Assembly (NCBI GenBank): GCA_016702335.1
Contig: JADJEF010000020.1
Coordinates: 806,001 to 870,000, forward strand
Length of the DNA stretch: 64,000 nucleotides
From: Rhodocyclaceae bacterium
Lineage (GTDB): Bacteria > Pseudomonadota > Gammaproteobacteria > Burkholderiales > Rhodocyclaceae
Reading direction: 5' to 3'
The position numbers and the translations under genes are program-made. Shown here piece after piece: positions 43,901-51,071 of the stretch. The notes below the pieces were generated by a model. The model searched no databases, was not told where the DNA came from, and saw nothing but the letters and a program-made list of their open reading frames with translations. The stretch's first letter is position 1; every line of letters begins with the position of its first letter.

Positions 43901-46782
43901 TCCGCACGCAGGTAAAAATATTGTCGGTGTCGCAAAGTGCCGGCATGATCATCGAGAACTTCGCGGTCGAATGCTTTGTCGGCGATCAGCTGGTGTTCGA
44001 CATGAAGACGGTGTTCGGCTTCTTCCCCAAAGAGGCGTTCGAGAACCAGGTCGGCTTGCCGGCATCTGCGGAAGAACGCGCCTGGATGCAGGCACCGGCC
44101 GAGCAAACCATCGACCTGAGCACGCGCCCCGAAAAATATTGCGGCGGCGAACTGGCCCTGCCCGGCCCGATGTTGCTGATGCTTGATCGCGTCACCGGCT
44201 ATTGGCCCACGGGCGGCAGCAAAGGCCTGGGTGCCTTGCGCGGGGAAAAGACCGTCGATGTCGACGAATGGTTCTTCAAGGCGCACTTCTTCCAGGACCC
44301 GGTGCAACCCGGCTCGCTGGGCGTCGAGGCGCTGTGTCAGTTGTTGCAGTTCTACATGCTCGAACAGGGCATGGGCGAATGCGTAAGCAACCCGCGCTTT
44401 GAACCGCTGATGCTGGGCACGCCGGTGGCTTGGAAGTACCGGGGTCAGGTGGTGCCGAAGAACAAACTGATCGGCAGCGAGTTGCAGATCAGCGAAGTGG
44501 GCACGGATGCGCAAGGCCCCTTCGTCATCGCCGAAGGCTGGCTGTGGGTCGATGGCAAGAGGATTTATCACACCAAAAATCTGGGCATGCGCATTGTCTC
44601 GGGGGCGGCACCCACGCCACCCCGGCGGCGCAATGACGGCGAAGAAATTCTCGACCCGCAGCGCGATACCTGGCTGCGCGACCACTGCCCCACCTGGACG
44701 CTACCGGCACTGCCGATGATGAGCATGGTGGATCGGCTGGCTGCTGCCGTGGGTAAGCCGGTTCGTTCGCTTCACGACGTACAAGTTCACCGCTGGCTGC
44801 CGATCACCGGGCCGACGCGGCTACGCACCGAAATAAGTGACGAAGCGATCAGTCTGCTCGCGTGGCGCGATGCAGCGAACCCGGCGCTTTCGCGCTTCGA
44901 ACCCGTGGCATCCGCCACGTTCAATCCGCAAGTCGGCGCTGGTGGGACGGCGATTGCAGCACCCGCGCCCATAGCGCAGCCAACCCCCTTTGCACCGCTG
45001 AAAGATCTGGCTAGCGAGCCCGATCCCTACGACTCGGGCGCGCTGTTCCATGGCCCCGCCTTCCAGTATTTGGTCGCGCTGAAAATTGGCAGCACCGGAT
45101 CGTCGGCTGTACTCCGGGTCGAAAAAGGCGGCGTGCCGCGCGGTGCCTTGCATCAAGGGTTGCTCGATGCCGCCACGCATGCGCTGCCGCACGATAACTT
45201 GTCCCGCTGGTCAACAAAGATTCCACTCGATGTTATCGGCTACCCGTATCGCCTCAAGCATCTGCATTGCTTTGCCGACTTGCCCGACAGCGGTGACGTG
45301 CAGGTCGAAGCGCGCTTCGTCGGCTTCGATGGTGACGAGCGATTCCCGATAATCGATATGCAGATGATCCACGACGGGCAGGTGCTGGTCGATTTCCGCC
45401 TCGTCGAAATTCTTCTGCCACGCGGCCCGATTGGTGCCGCGCCGCGCGAACAGCGCCGGCGCTTTCTGCGCGACCGTCAGAACGTGCCGGAAATTTCTCT
45501 TTCCCACACTGACGCCACCACCACGCAGCTGAGTGTGCAGACCTTGCGCGAAAGCGACTGGCTGCCGGGCAACATGGCCAGCCTCTTTGCCGTGCCGCCC
45601 GAGCAGCAGAGCGATCTGGTGGCCATCGTCGCGCAAAAGGAACACGTCGCGCGGCACGCCGGCGTTCATCCGGCACTGGTCAGCATCGCCGCCGACGGTG
45701 CCCGTGCCGCCACGCATCCGCTGCGCCTGTACCCCTTGCACCTAACCCGCAGCGGCGATGCCGTGCAGGTGGTCGATGCCGGGCCGGCGGTACGCGATCT
45801 CACCCCTGTGCGCAGCTACTGGAGCAAAAACTTCCAGCGCGAGCAATGGCCGGTGGGCGACCTGTTCTACGGTCTGGCGGAGCGTTTCGTCGGCGATGTG
45901 GTGCTGGCCGACCCCGCCGCGTTTGCCCGCTTGCAAGGGCGCAGCTGTCTTTATCTGGCGAACCATCAGGTGGGCATTGAATCGCTGCTGTTCAGCCTGA
46001 TCATCTCGGGACTGAGCAAAACAACGACCGTCACGCTGGCCAAAACCGAACACCGGCAAAGCTGGCTGGGCACGCTGATCGCACACAGTTTTGCCTATCC
46101 CGGCATCACCGACCCCGGCGTCATCCGCTACTTCGACCGCGACGACCCGGCCTCGTTGCCGGGCATCCTCGCCGAGCTCGGCTCAGCGATGAAAACGCAG
46201 AGCAAGAGCCTGATGGTGCACGGCGAAGGCACGCGCGCACTGGCCTGCCGCGCCCCGGTCAGCAAACTCAGCAGTGCCTTTATCGATCTGGCGCTTTCCG
46301 TCGGCGCACCCATCGTGCCGGTGCGTCTGCTCGGCGGCTTGCCGGTCACACCGCTGACGCTACGTCTGGATTTCCCCGTGGGCTACGGCCGACAGGATTA
46401 CTGGATCGGCGCACCGCTGTTTCCTGAAGAGCTGGCCAAGCTGTCACTGAAGCAACGCACGGACACCGTGATCAATGCCATGAATGCGCTCGGCCCCGAT
46501 CTGGCGCTCGAGGCGCCGTCGCCGGGTGACGCGGCCTTCGCGGCAGATTTCGCTGAACACGTCGCGGCGTGGCAGACAAAAGCCGGGGTCAGCCTGCCCG
46601 ACGCGGTGCTGTTTTCCACGCTGTCCGGACTGAAAAATCCCGGGCCGGAAATCGCCCGACTGCTGGCCGGAGCCAAGGCGGGAACACTGACGGTCGCCGC
46701 CGATGCGCCCGCGCAATGGCTCGGAAAATTGGCGCAGCGTCTGTTCGGCCAGAGCGGACCCAGCGTTGTCGGGTTACAGTAA
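37984..46782 (+). CDS. PUFA synthase multidomain subunit (PfaC/Pfa3 type): KS-CLF-AT-hotdogs-DH-AGPAT
   Basis: A 2932-residue subunit. The KS spans about residues 13-430 with Cys190 in 'DAACASS'. A chain-length-factor KS spans about 460-800, where the Cys position is Glu615 ('SAEEASG'). The AT spans about 855-1180 with Ser945 in 'GYSSGES'. A coiled Pro/Ala linker follows to about 1395. Next are four FabA-like hotdogs in two pairs; the second of each pair has the catalytic His (His1686 in 'GHFKNDPCMPG', His2101 in 'AHFFQDPVQPG'), while the first of each lacks it. A degenerate polyketide-type DH covers about 2215-2500 ('FHGPAFQ'). An acylglycerolphosphate acyltransferase covers about 2590-2800 (His2661 in 'NHQVGIE', 'GEGTR'). 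Fusion of AT and AGPAT is as in myxobacterial Pfa3. Confidence 0.92.
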   Translation: MTRSAEPNTSPRFEPIAIIGQSCTLPGALTPQALWANVLAAHSSIAPVPAGRWGVPTASVMGTVEQSADRTWSDRGGYVTGFRFDATGTAVPADELQALDPLFQMSVHGVREALRSAGLNVEQGALAKTGLVLGNLSFPSAAMARFAQSVWLDESSRPHPKNRFNSGLPAHLSAHALGLGGGAFALDAACASSLYAIKLACDRLMDGSADLMVAGAVNQADDLFIHVGFCALSALSKTGQSRPFHRDADGLVPAEGAGFVVLERLSDALAAGRKILGVIRGVGLSNDGRGRGLLAPSEEGQERALRLAYEQAGLSPADISLMECHATGTPVGDATELRSMARVFAGCNDLPIGSLKSNLGHLITAAGVAGLIKVLAAMAHNKKPPTLHADQPNEALAGTPFRVLHQAEDWTGPKRAGISAFGFGGNNAHLIVESVEETLAALPQARTFNENRRLTSADLPEIAIVGIGARVGRGEDAVDFSRELFAGTANSLPRETVTLALDGLRFPPTDLQQSLAQQTLVLEAARDAAHGLTLPRERTSVLVGMGCDAEVARYGARWRLANRSSDPAWLASARDGIVPLLKSSGVVGTMPNIPANRINSQLDLAGPAFTVSAEEASGITALQLAARALRAGEIDAALVGAVDLSHEPVHQAALAALGKACAPADAAVVLTLKRLDDARRAGDPVFALLGNDADVATLTLGDVTPGVDLATRFGKAHAANGLLHVAAAALALRHAARLHDNASATPWVGERVAAVSVSVLDAPPASLCLRSDSHSEVTPWLDDAPARLHAFSGANQAEAIASARAGRAASDGPARIVIVAASDAELATRREQACRWLEQGGPTPEGVAFRATPIVGDTAFVFTGAAAAYPGMGRELALALPRQVAAVAARCSQMQAATDWIYGPGDGKPKHPLDQLWGTSFVCQLHAEVTRHLLGLKPTATIGYSSGESNALFAMGAWNDLGEMMLASRTGSAFNDDLVGAFNAPRQWWQRQGLTTDTTWESYVVAAPVTEVRALLANEPLVRLTIINTADDCVIGGEAATCQRVVQKIGRERTLSLGYDMVAHCPEVGEIRDAWWALHHRAVSTAPDVRAIRFYTNATGRWYAPSSDAAAEAITGQALDTLDFPRTIEQAWQDGVRVFIEHGPRGLCSGWIRKILGEREHLVVPLDVAGRSGVRQLLNAAAWLVAAGVKADVAALEAEIARALPTQRNKGAVLTMPAHAPAPKIPAAPAHRKDTLQTMTPAPYLEPVLTQVGMSPPLPVVVSAPTAPPMAHRPTHTTTPQAATPMNDSLSRLVAQQQQICALHQTYLAQQAIAHAQFLALQQSAEAMLRRAYGSAALGSVTQGVAASPPVMQATRPTPVVSKPIAAKPAQRVAPPPTPPAPAPVPSQPVVAQKSTTLPGPKFDRAQLEVLAGGKISSVFGAQFAGQDGYARQVRMPEPPLLLADRVTGIDAVAGVLGKGTLWTETDVRADSWYLDDEGRMPAGVMIESGQADLLLISWMGIDALNKGERVYRLLGCELTYHGGLPVPGDTLCYDIHVDGHATQGDVRLFFFHYDCKVRGEKRLSVRNGQAGFFSDAELANSAGVLWDPIEEVPPAAQVDAPAVVCAKTSFSSADLQAFAAGRPFACFGAGWELTQPHVRSPRITSARMQFLHEVTAFDPQGGPWGRGYLRAETPVTPNDWFFKGHFKNDPCMPGTLMFEGCLQAMAIYLAALGYTIERDAWRFEPVPDTAYPMRCRGQVTPSSQHLLYEVFVSSVIAGPIPTLVADLLCTVDGKKAFHARGVGLRLVPDWPLEHWQHLLPAATQLTGDSVPLRTLAGLAGYREPKPVAVVDGFAFDYHSLLACAWGPPSKAFGPFYACFDGTRRAARLPGPPYHFMSRITKLDGPNGGQLGGMQPGTTVEVEYDVPAEQWYFEQNGNATMPFCVIMEAALQPCGWLASYVGSALTSDTDMLFRNLDGTGTLHHEILPGSGPFRTQVKILSVSQSAGMIIENFAVECFVGDQLVFDMKTVFGFFPKEAFENQVGLPASAEERAWMQAPAEQTIDLSTRPEKYCGGELALPGPMLLMLDRVTGYWPTGGSKGLGALRGEKTVDVDEWFFKAHFFQDPVQPGSLGVEALCQLLQFYMLEQGMGECVSNPRFEPLMLGTPVAWKYRGQVVPKNKLIGSELQISEVGTDAQGPFVIAEGWLWVDGKRIYHTKNLGMRIVSGAAPTPPRRRNDGEEILDPQRDTWLRDHCPTWTLPALPMMSMVDRLAAAVGKPVRSLHDVQVHRWLPITGPTRLRTEISDEAISLLAWRDAANPALSRFEPVASATFNPQVGAGGTAIAAPAPIAQPTPFAPLKDLASEPDPYDSGALFHGPAFQYLVALKIGSTGSSAVLRVEKGGVPRGALHQGLLDAATHALPHDNLSRWSTKIPLDVIGYPYRLKHLHCFADLPDSGDVQVEARFVGFDGDERFPIIDMQMIHDGQVLVDFRLVEILLPRGPIGAAPREQRRRFLRDRQNVPEISLSHTDATTTQLSVQTLRESDWLPGNMASLFAVPPEQQSDLVAIVAQKEHVARHAGVHPALVSIAADGARAATHPLRLYPLHLTRSGDAVQVVDAGPAVRDLTPVRSYWSKNFQREQWPVGDLFYGLAERFVGDVVLADPAAFARLQGRSCLYLANHQVGIESLLFSLIISGLSKTTTVTLAKTEHRQSWLGTLIAHSFAYPGITDPGVIRYFDRDDPASLPGILAELGSAMKTQSKSLMVHGEGTRALACRAPVSKLSSAFIDLALSVGAPIVPVRLLGGLPVTPLTLRLDFPVGYGRQDYWIGAPLFPEELAKLSLKQRTDTVINAMNALGPDLALEAPSPGDAAFAADFAEHVAAWQTKAGVSLPDAVLFSTLSGLKNPGPEIARLLAGAKAGTLTVAADAPAQWLGKLAQRLFGQSGPSVVGLQ
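39334..39362 (-). repeat. Dispersed AAGTCGGCGCTGG repeat, in KS-CLF linker
   Basis: Reverse orientation, in frame, read as 'NRRLTSADLP' just before the CLF domain. Confidence 0.9.
44926..44955 (+). repeat. Dispersed AAGTCGGCGCTGG repeat, within PKS DH-like region
   Basis: Sense orientation, read as 'PQVGAGGTAI' in a Pro/Ala stretch between the two halves of the DH-like region. Confidence 0.92.
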
Positions 46783-46813
46783 GCGCATGACGAGCCGCGC
46801 CTGAATCGAGCCC

Positions 46814-47551
46814 ATGACGACACGACTGTGGTGGCTACGCCCGGAAGACATTCCGGCCACCCCTGCTACGCTGGCCCTGCTCAGCGACGACGAGCGGGCG
46901 CAGCAGCAGCGCTTCATCCCCCTGGCAAAACGCCAGGAATATCTCGCCACGCGGGTGCTGGTGCGCAGCGTGCTGGGCGCGGCACTGGGTGTGCCCCCGC
47001 AGGCACTGCGCTTTGTTCGCAATGCATGGGGGCGGCCGGCGCTGGCACCGGATTTATTGACCGCCCCGCTCCACTTCAATGTCTCGCACACCGACGGATT
47101 GGTGGTCTGCCTGATCTCCGGCGATCACCAGGTCGGCGTGGACGCTGAACTGATTTCGCGCGCGCCCAAGTTACTGGAACTGGCCCCGACGGTGTTTGCG
47201 CCCCGCGAGCGTGCTGATCTGGCCGCCTTGCCGGCCGCCTTGCAGGCCGAGCGTGCGGTGACCCTCTGGACACTCAAGGAAAGCTACATCAAGGCGCGCG
47301 GCATGGGCCTGGCCCTGCCACTTGACGGCTTTGCCTTCCACTTTGCCGATGGCAAGATCCACCTTGACGTAACACCGGCACTGGGTGACGACGGGGCATG
47401 CTGGCAGTTTCACTGTCAGCGGCTGGGTGAGCATTATCTTGCCACTGCGATGTCGGTTCGCGCCGATGATTGCGGCGCTGGGCGGGGCGCTATCGAGCTG
47501 ATCGAATTCACCGGCGCAAACACTTCACGGACGCAGTTGCCAGCCCGGTAG
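46814..47551 (+). CDS. 4'-phosphopantetheinyl transferase (Sfp type)
   Basis: A 245-residue enzyme that transfers phosphopantetheine from CoA to the active Ser of acyl carrier proteins. The Mg2+/CoA motifs are visible as 'GVDAE' (about residue 106, within 'FNVSHTDGLVVCLISGD...') and 'WTLKESYIKARGMGL' (about 156), the W-x-x-K-E-S signature of the Sfp/Gsp class. The gene begins 31 bases after the Pfa3 gene and is surely the activator of the two Pfa2 ACPs, equivalent to PfaE, which makes the locus self-sufficient. A short run downstream separates it from a convergent HupE gene. Confidence 0.93.
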   Translation: MTTRLWWLRPEDIPATPATLALLSDDERAQQQRFIPLAKRQEYLATRVLVRSVLGAALGVPPQALRFVRNAWGRPALAPDLLTAPLHFNVSHTDGLVVCLISGDHQVGVDAELISRAPKLLELAPTVFAPRERADLAALPAALQAERAVTLWTLKESYIKARGMGLALPLDGFAFHFADGKIHLDVTPALGDDGACWQFHCQRLGEHYLATAMSVRADDCGAGRGAIELIEFTGANTSRTQLPAR

Positions 47552-47631
47552 TCACCAGATGCGCCGGGGCCGGAGCCGCCTGAACGAGGCACAGCGCCCA
47601 GATCAGTAATAGACAGGCACGCGGCCATATT

Positions 47632-47663
47632 CCGCCACTTATCCCGCCACTTATCCCGCCATC
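47632..47663. repeat. 12-bp tandem repeat (CCGCCACTTATC), about 2.7 copies
   Basis: Two full copies and a partial third overlap the end of the HupE gene; the stop codon is inside the repeat, so slippage here would alter the HupE C-terminus. Confidence 0.8.
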
Positions 47664-48253
47664 ACACTGCCAAGGAAATACACACCGCCCAGACCAATCG
47701 CCGCGCCCATGCCACGTATGGCTTGCTGACCATGCGGCAGGCGTTGGAGCAAGCCCAATACGATGCCCGCCGCATGCAGCAAGCCGGTGCTGACCACAAA
47801 GCCGATGCTGTAGGCCAGCCCGTCGGCACCTGCGGGCAACTCGACGCCATGCGCATGGCCATGAAAAATCGCGAACAGGGCCACGATCACGGCTGCCGCC
47901 AGCAACGGCGGGCGCAGCGCGCCGAGCACGGCAGCGCCCAGCACCACGCCCGAGAGGGCAATACCCAGCTCCACCCCGGGCAGCGGAATACCGATCAGAG
48001 CCAGAAAGCCGCCAAAAGCCATGACCATGGGAAAGGCCACCGGCAGCACCCACAAGGCCGAGCTGCCCAGTTGCGCCCCCCACAGCCCCACCGCCAGCAT
48101 CGCCAGCACATGATCCAGACCGCCGACCGGGTGCAGCAGGCCGGCCAGAAAGCCGCCGGCCTGACCATGATCGCTGTGCGCCAGCACCGGCAGTGCCGGC
48201 AACCAAAGGAGCAGACCCAAAACTGCCCACGAACGGATGTGTTGTGTTGCCAT
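47651..48253 (-). CDS. HupE/UreJ family membrane protein
   Basis: A 200-residue inner-membrane protein with an N-terminal signal-like segment and six further hydrophobic helices. It has the family motif 'HPVGGLDHVLAMLAVGLWG' (about residue 41) and 'FHGHAHGVELP' (about 130); the His and Asp residues are thought to bind Ni2+. HupE and UreJ proteins take up nickel or cobalt for hydrogenase and urease, but neither enzyme is encoded in this window. The start at 48253 has GAGGGG upstream. A decayed HupE paralogue lies directly upstream on the same strand. Confidence 0.88.
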   Translation of the reverse strand: MATQHIRSWAVLGLLLWLPALPVLAHSDHGQAGGFLAGLLHPVGGLDHVLAMLAVGLWGAQLGSSALWVLPVAFPMVMAFGGFLALIGIPLPGVELGIALSGVVLGAAVLGALRPPLLAAAVIVALFAIFHGHAHGVELPAGADGLAYSIGFVVSTGLLHAAGIVLGLLQRLPHGQQAIRGMGAAIGLGGVYFLGSVMAG

Positions 48254-48264
48254 AAAAATCCCCC

Positions 48265-48655
48265 TCAAAATTTGATGCCGAAAATCATCAGGCTGCGATG
48301 AATGGTCCAGTAAGCGCCGAGCGCGCCCAGTGTATAGGCCGGCAGGCGCAGCAGGGTCTCCAACCGGCGAACCTGCAACACGCGCCATGCCCAGCCCAAG
48401 GCAAAGACCAGCGCCACAAACGCCAGCAGCCACGCTTCCACGCAAAATTGAACAAAAGCACTGCCGCCGGAATCTCACCCGCCGGCAAGCCCAGCGCCGC
48501 CAGCCCGCTGGCAAACCCGAGCCCATGCAACAGGCCGAACAGAAGCGCCACCAGCCAGGGGTGGCGAATGGTCAGGCTGCTCTCGCCGCGCCAGACCCGC
48601 TGGTTGGCGGTTTGCCGCGCAGCGACTGGGCGCGCATTGCGTAAGCACAGCGGTC
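48265..48655 (-). pseudogene. Decayed HupE/UreJ-type gene (C-terminal half, frameshifted)
   Basis: The segment encodes 'RHPWLVALLFGLLHGLGFASGLAALGLPAG...VLLFNF', then must lose a frame near 48446 to continue 'GVEAWLLAFVALVFALG...TIHRSLMIFGIKF'. This is the C-terminal half of the second HupE/UreJ family (the longer membrane type). The N-terminal half is absent and a stop closes the frame upstream of about 48655. It appears to be what remains of a tandem pair with the intact HupE gene. Confidence 0.75.
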
Positions 48656-48899
48656 AGCGACCCGATGGCATCTGGGCGCGACATTCACATCGAATTTCGC
48701 GAGTTTCTGAACCCACTGATAAAGCGCTCAGAATAGAAATAGGGCAGAAATCCCCGGCAATTCATCTTTTCTGGCACAAAACCTGCTGAAGCTACGATAA
48801 GCACTCAACTTGGGTGCGATCCGACCCGTTAAAGGGATTCCAGAGGTCAAATTCGCCGCCCCACCGACAAGAAGGCGGCAGTCGTTGCCGGAGACATCG

Positions 48900-49301
48900 A
48901 TGCGTAAGTCCAGCCATAGACCACCGAAAGTATTGCCGCTCGGCATCAAGAACCGCCAGCGGACAGAACTGCCCGCCTTGGTCGCCCTGACCGCGATCGG
49001 CGAATCCTGGTTTTCCAGCCAGCACCAGTCTGATCTGCTTGCCGTGGCGCTGGTGGTACGCGAAATGGCGGCCCCCGAGTCGCTGCAGCACCAGTGTGCC
49101 GTCACCCTGCAGGGCTTGTGTGAACAGGCGATCATTGCGGACGACAAGGTCGAGATCGCGCTGAATCTCGCCGAGTGCCTGCCTTGGTTGCAATTGCAAT
49201 CCAATGCCCGGGTACAGCGCGCCATAGCCGCCGTCGCCGCCAAGGCCGAACGCGCCAGTCGCGATTGCCCGGAACAACGCGCAGTCGCCGAGGCCGCATA
49301 G
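48900..49301 (+). CDS. Hypothetical protein
   Basis: A 133-residue protein of unknown family. It is mostly helical by composition, with 'LPALVALTAIGESWFSSQHQSDLLAVALVVREMAA' and 'LNLAECLPWLQLQSNARVQRAIAAV', and a basic start ('MRKSSHRPPKVLPLG'). GGAG precedes the ATG at a good distance and the codon usage matches the neighbours, so I consider it real. It has no signal peptide or membrane segment. I do not recognise a function. About 240 bases upstream, to the decayed HupE gene, hold nothing I can name. Confidence 0.5.
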   Translation: MRKSSHRPPKVLPLGIKNRQRTELPALVALTAIGESWFSSQHQSDLLAVALVVREMAAPESLQHQCAVTLQGLCEQAIIADDKVEIALNLAECLPWLQLQSNARVQRAIAAVAAKAERASRDCPEQRAVAEAA

Positions 49302-49382
49302 AAAAACAGGCCGAACCCTTGCAGCAAGGGTGCCGACCTGTGGGTGATGCCGCGCAGGGGCGAGCCTGTGTGACGCGCTGAG

Positions 49383-50612
49383 TTAACTCGCGCTGATTAC
49401 CTTGAACTCGATGCCCGCGTGCTGCAAGCGGCTGATCAACGCGTCACCCATGCTCTGCGCGGGCGTCAGCACACCACCCGCAGCGGGCAGGGTGTCGAAC
49501 GCCAGACACAGGGCTGACTCGGCGAGCATCTTCGAGGTTTCGCCATAGCCCGGGTCGCCGCCCGAGACTTCCGTAACCACCTGTTTGCCGCCGCCCGTGC
49601 CGACAAAACGTACCTTGAACCAGGCTTTGGCACGCGTTTCCTCGCTTGGCCCGTCACCGGCACTCTTTATCTTCAGCAACAGTTCGCGTGTCGGCTTGAA
49701 TTGGGCACCGACCAGCATGGCTCCCACACCGGCGACCAGAGCGACTACGGTAGGTAGTTGCTTGACCATGACATAGTGCCCGTAACGAAAGTCGGGGCCA
49801 TAGCGCGCATTGGCCGCCGCCGAATGACGGACCACTTGCGGATCAATGGTCGGCATGGGTACCGCCCAGCCAGACTTGTCAAACGCGGTGCGCTCGTAAC
49901 GGATACGCTCGCCGGTCGAGCCGATGCGGCGCCCGGCCGGGCGCACATCCTTTTCGCGCCGTTCTTTGGCAACGCCCAGCGACTGGCGGATACGCGACAT
50001 GGCGTTCACCGCCGAGTGCAGGGTACCGCCCGAAAACTCGCCGCCGGCGCGCACGAAACCCTCGACCTTCAATGCTTCGTTTTCGGGCAGTTGCTTGACC
50101 GTGAACCAGGCACCCAAGTCGTGCGGAATGCTATCGAAACCGCAGCAAGAAATAATGCGTGCCCCGGTCTTCCTGGCCTGCTGGTGATAGCGCAGCCACA
50201 TCTGGTCAACAAATTCCGGCTCGCCGGTGAGATCAACGTAGTCGGTGCCGGCCGCCGCACAGGCAGCGACCAGCGGCTCACCGTATTTGAGATACGGCCC
50301 GACGGTGGTGATCACCACGCGTGTCGCTCGGGCGACCTCTGCCAGCGCGGCCGGGTCTGAGGCATCGGCAGTCAGCAGGGCCAAGTTTTTGCAGGCGGGG
50401 AAGCGCTTGGCCAAGCGCGCGCGCACGGCCTCAAGCTTGGCCGGATTGCGGCCGGCCAAGGCCCAGCGCAGTCCCTTGTCGCCATGTTGAGCCAGATACT
50501 CGGCGGTGAGTTCGCCGGTGAATCCGGTGGCGCCGAACACCACGATGTCATAGGGGCTGCGGTCACGCGCAGTCACTTTGGCGGCCGCCGGGGATTTTTT
50601 GGTCGTTGCCAT
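49383..50612 (-). CDS. Saccharopine dehydrogenase-like / trans-acting enoyl reductase family protein
   Basis: A 409-residue NAD(P)-binding protein with a Rossmann fold at the N-terminus ('YDIVVFGATGFTGELTAEYLA', about residue 21) and the conserved 'GPYLKYGEPLVAACAAAGTDYVDLTGE' and 'CCGFDSIPHDLGA'. The same family includes the mycobacterial trans-acting enoyl reductase for phenolic glycolipids and human SCCPDH. The substrate is unknown. I chose the ATG at 50612 over a TTG five codons upstream. It follows ohr by 11 bases on the same strand and so may be co-expressed with the peroxide response. Confidence 0.8.
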   Translation of the reverse strand: MATTKKSPAAAKVTARDRSPYDIVVFGATGFTGELTAEYLAQHGDKGLRWALAGRNPAKLEAVRARLAKRFPACKNLALLTADASDPAALAEVARATRVVITTVGPYLKYGEPLVAACAAAGTDYVDLTGEPEFVDQMWLRYHQQARKTGARIISCCGFDSIPHDLGAWFTVKQLPENEALKVEGFVRAGGEFSGGTLHSAVNAMSRIRQSLGVAKERREKDVRPAGRRIGSTGERIRYERTAFDKSGWAVPMPTIDPQVVRHSAAANARYGPDFRYGHYVMVKQLPTVVALVAGVGAMLVGAQFKPTRELLLKIKSAGDGPSEETRAKAWFKVRFVGTGGGKQVVTEVSGGDPGYGETSKMLAESALCLAFDTLPAAGGVLTPAQSMGDALISRLQHAGIEFKVISAS

Positions 50613-50623
50613 GGCGAGTCGAT

Positions 50624-51043
50624 TCAAAGAAGGGTAATGGTGACGTCGATGTTGCCACGCGTCGCGTTCGAGTACGGGCAGACCTGATGCGCGGCATCGA
50701 CCAGTGCCTGAGCGGCGGCGCGCTCCATGCCGGGCAGGCTGACATTGAGCCGGGCGGCAATGCCGTAGCCCATGCCCACCTTGCCCAGATCAACACTGGC
50801 ATCAATGTGCAGGTCGGCCGGAAGGGCAATCTTCTGCATGCCGGCTACGGCCTTCATGGCACCGATGAAGCAAGCCGAGTAACCGGCAGCGAACAACTGC
50901 TCCGGGTTGGTGCCGGTACCGGCGGTTCCGGGTGAGGATAGCTTGATGTCAAGTCGTCCATCGTCACTGCGCGAGGCACCTTCACGGCCTCCGGTCGTGT
51001 GGGCGTTAGCGGTGTACAGCACTTTTTCGAGTTGAGCGGGCAT
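50624..51043 (-). CDS. ohr: Organic hydroperoxide resistance protein (Ohr/OsmC)
   Basis: A 139-residue thiol peroxidase that reduces organic hydroperoxides using a reactive Cys pair: Cys58 in 'GYSACFIGA' and Cys122 in 'HQVCPYSNATRGN', both in the conserved Ohr context. Arg20 region 'TGGREGASRSDD' completes the active site. Enzymes of this type are recycled by lipoylated proteins. It is downstream of the regulator ohrR by 28 bases, so the two form an autoregulated peroxide unit. Confidence 0.95.
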   Translation of the reverse strand: MPAQLEKVLYTANAHTTGGREGASRSDDGRLDIKLSSPGTAGTGTNPEQLFAAGYSACFIGAMKAVAGMQKIALPADLHIDASVDLGKVGMGYGIAARLNVSLPGMERAAAQALVDAAHQVCPYSNATRGNIDVTITLL

Positions 51044-51071
51044 GATGTTCCTTTCAGTGGAGAGTGGTTTG

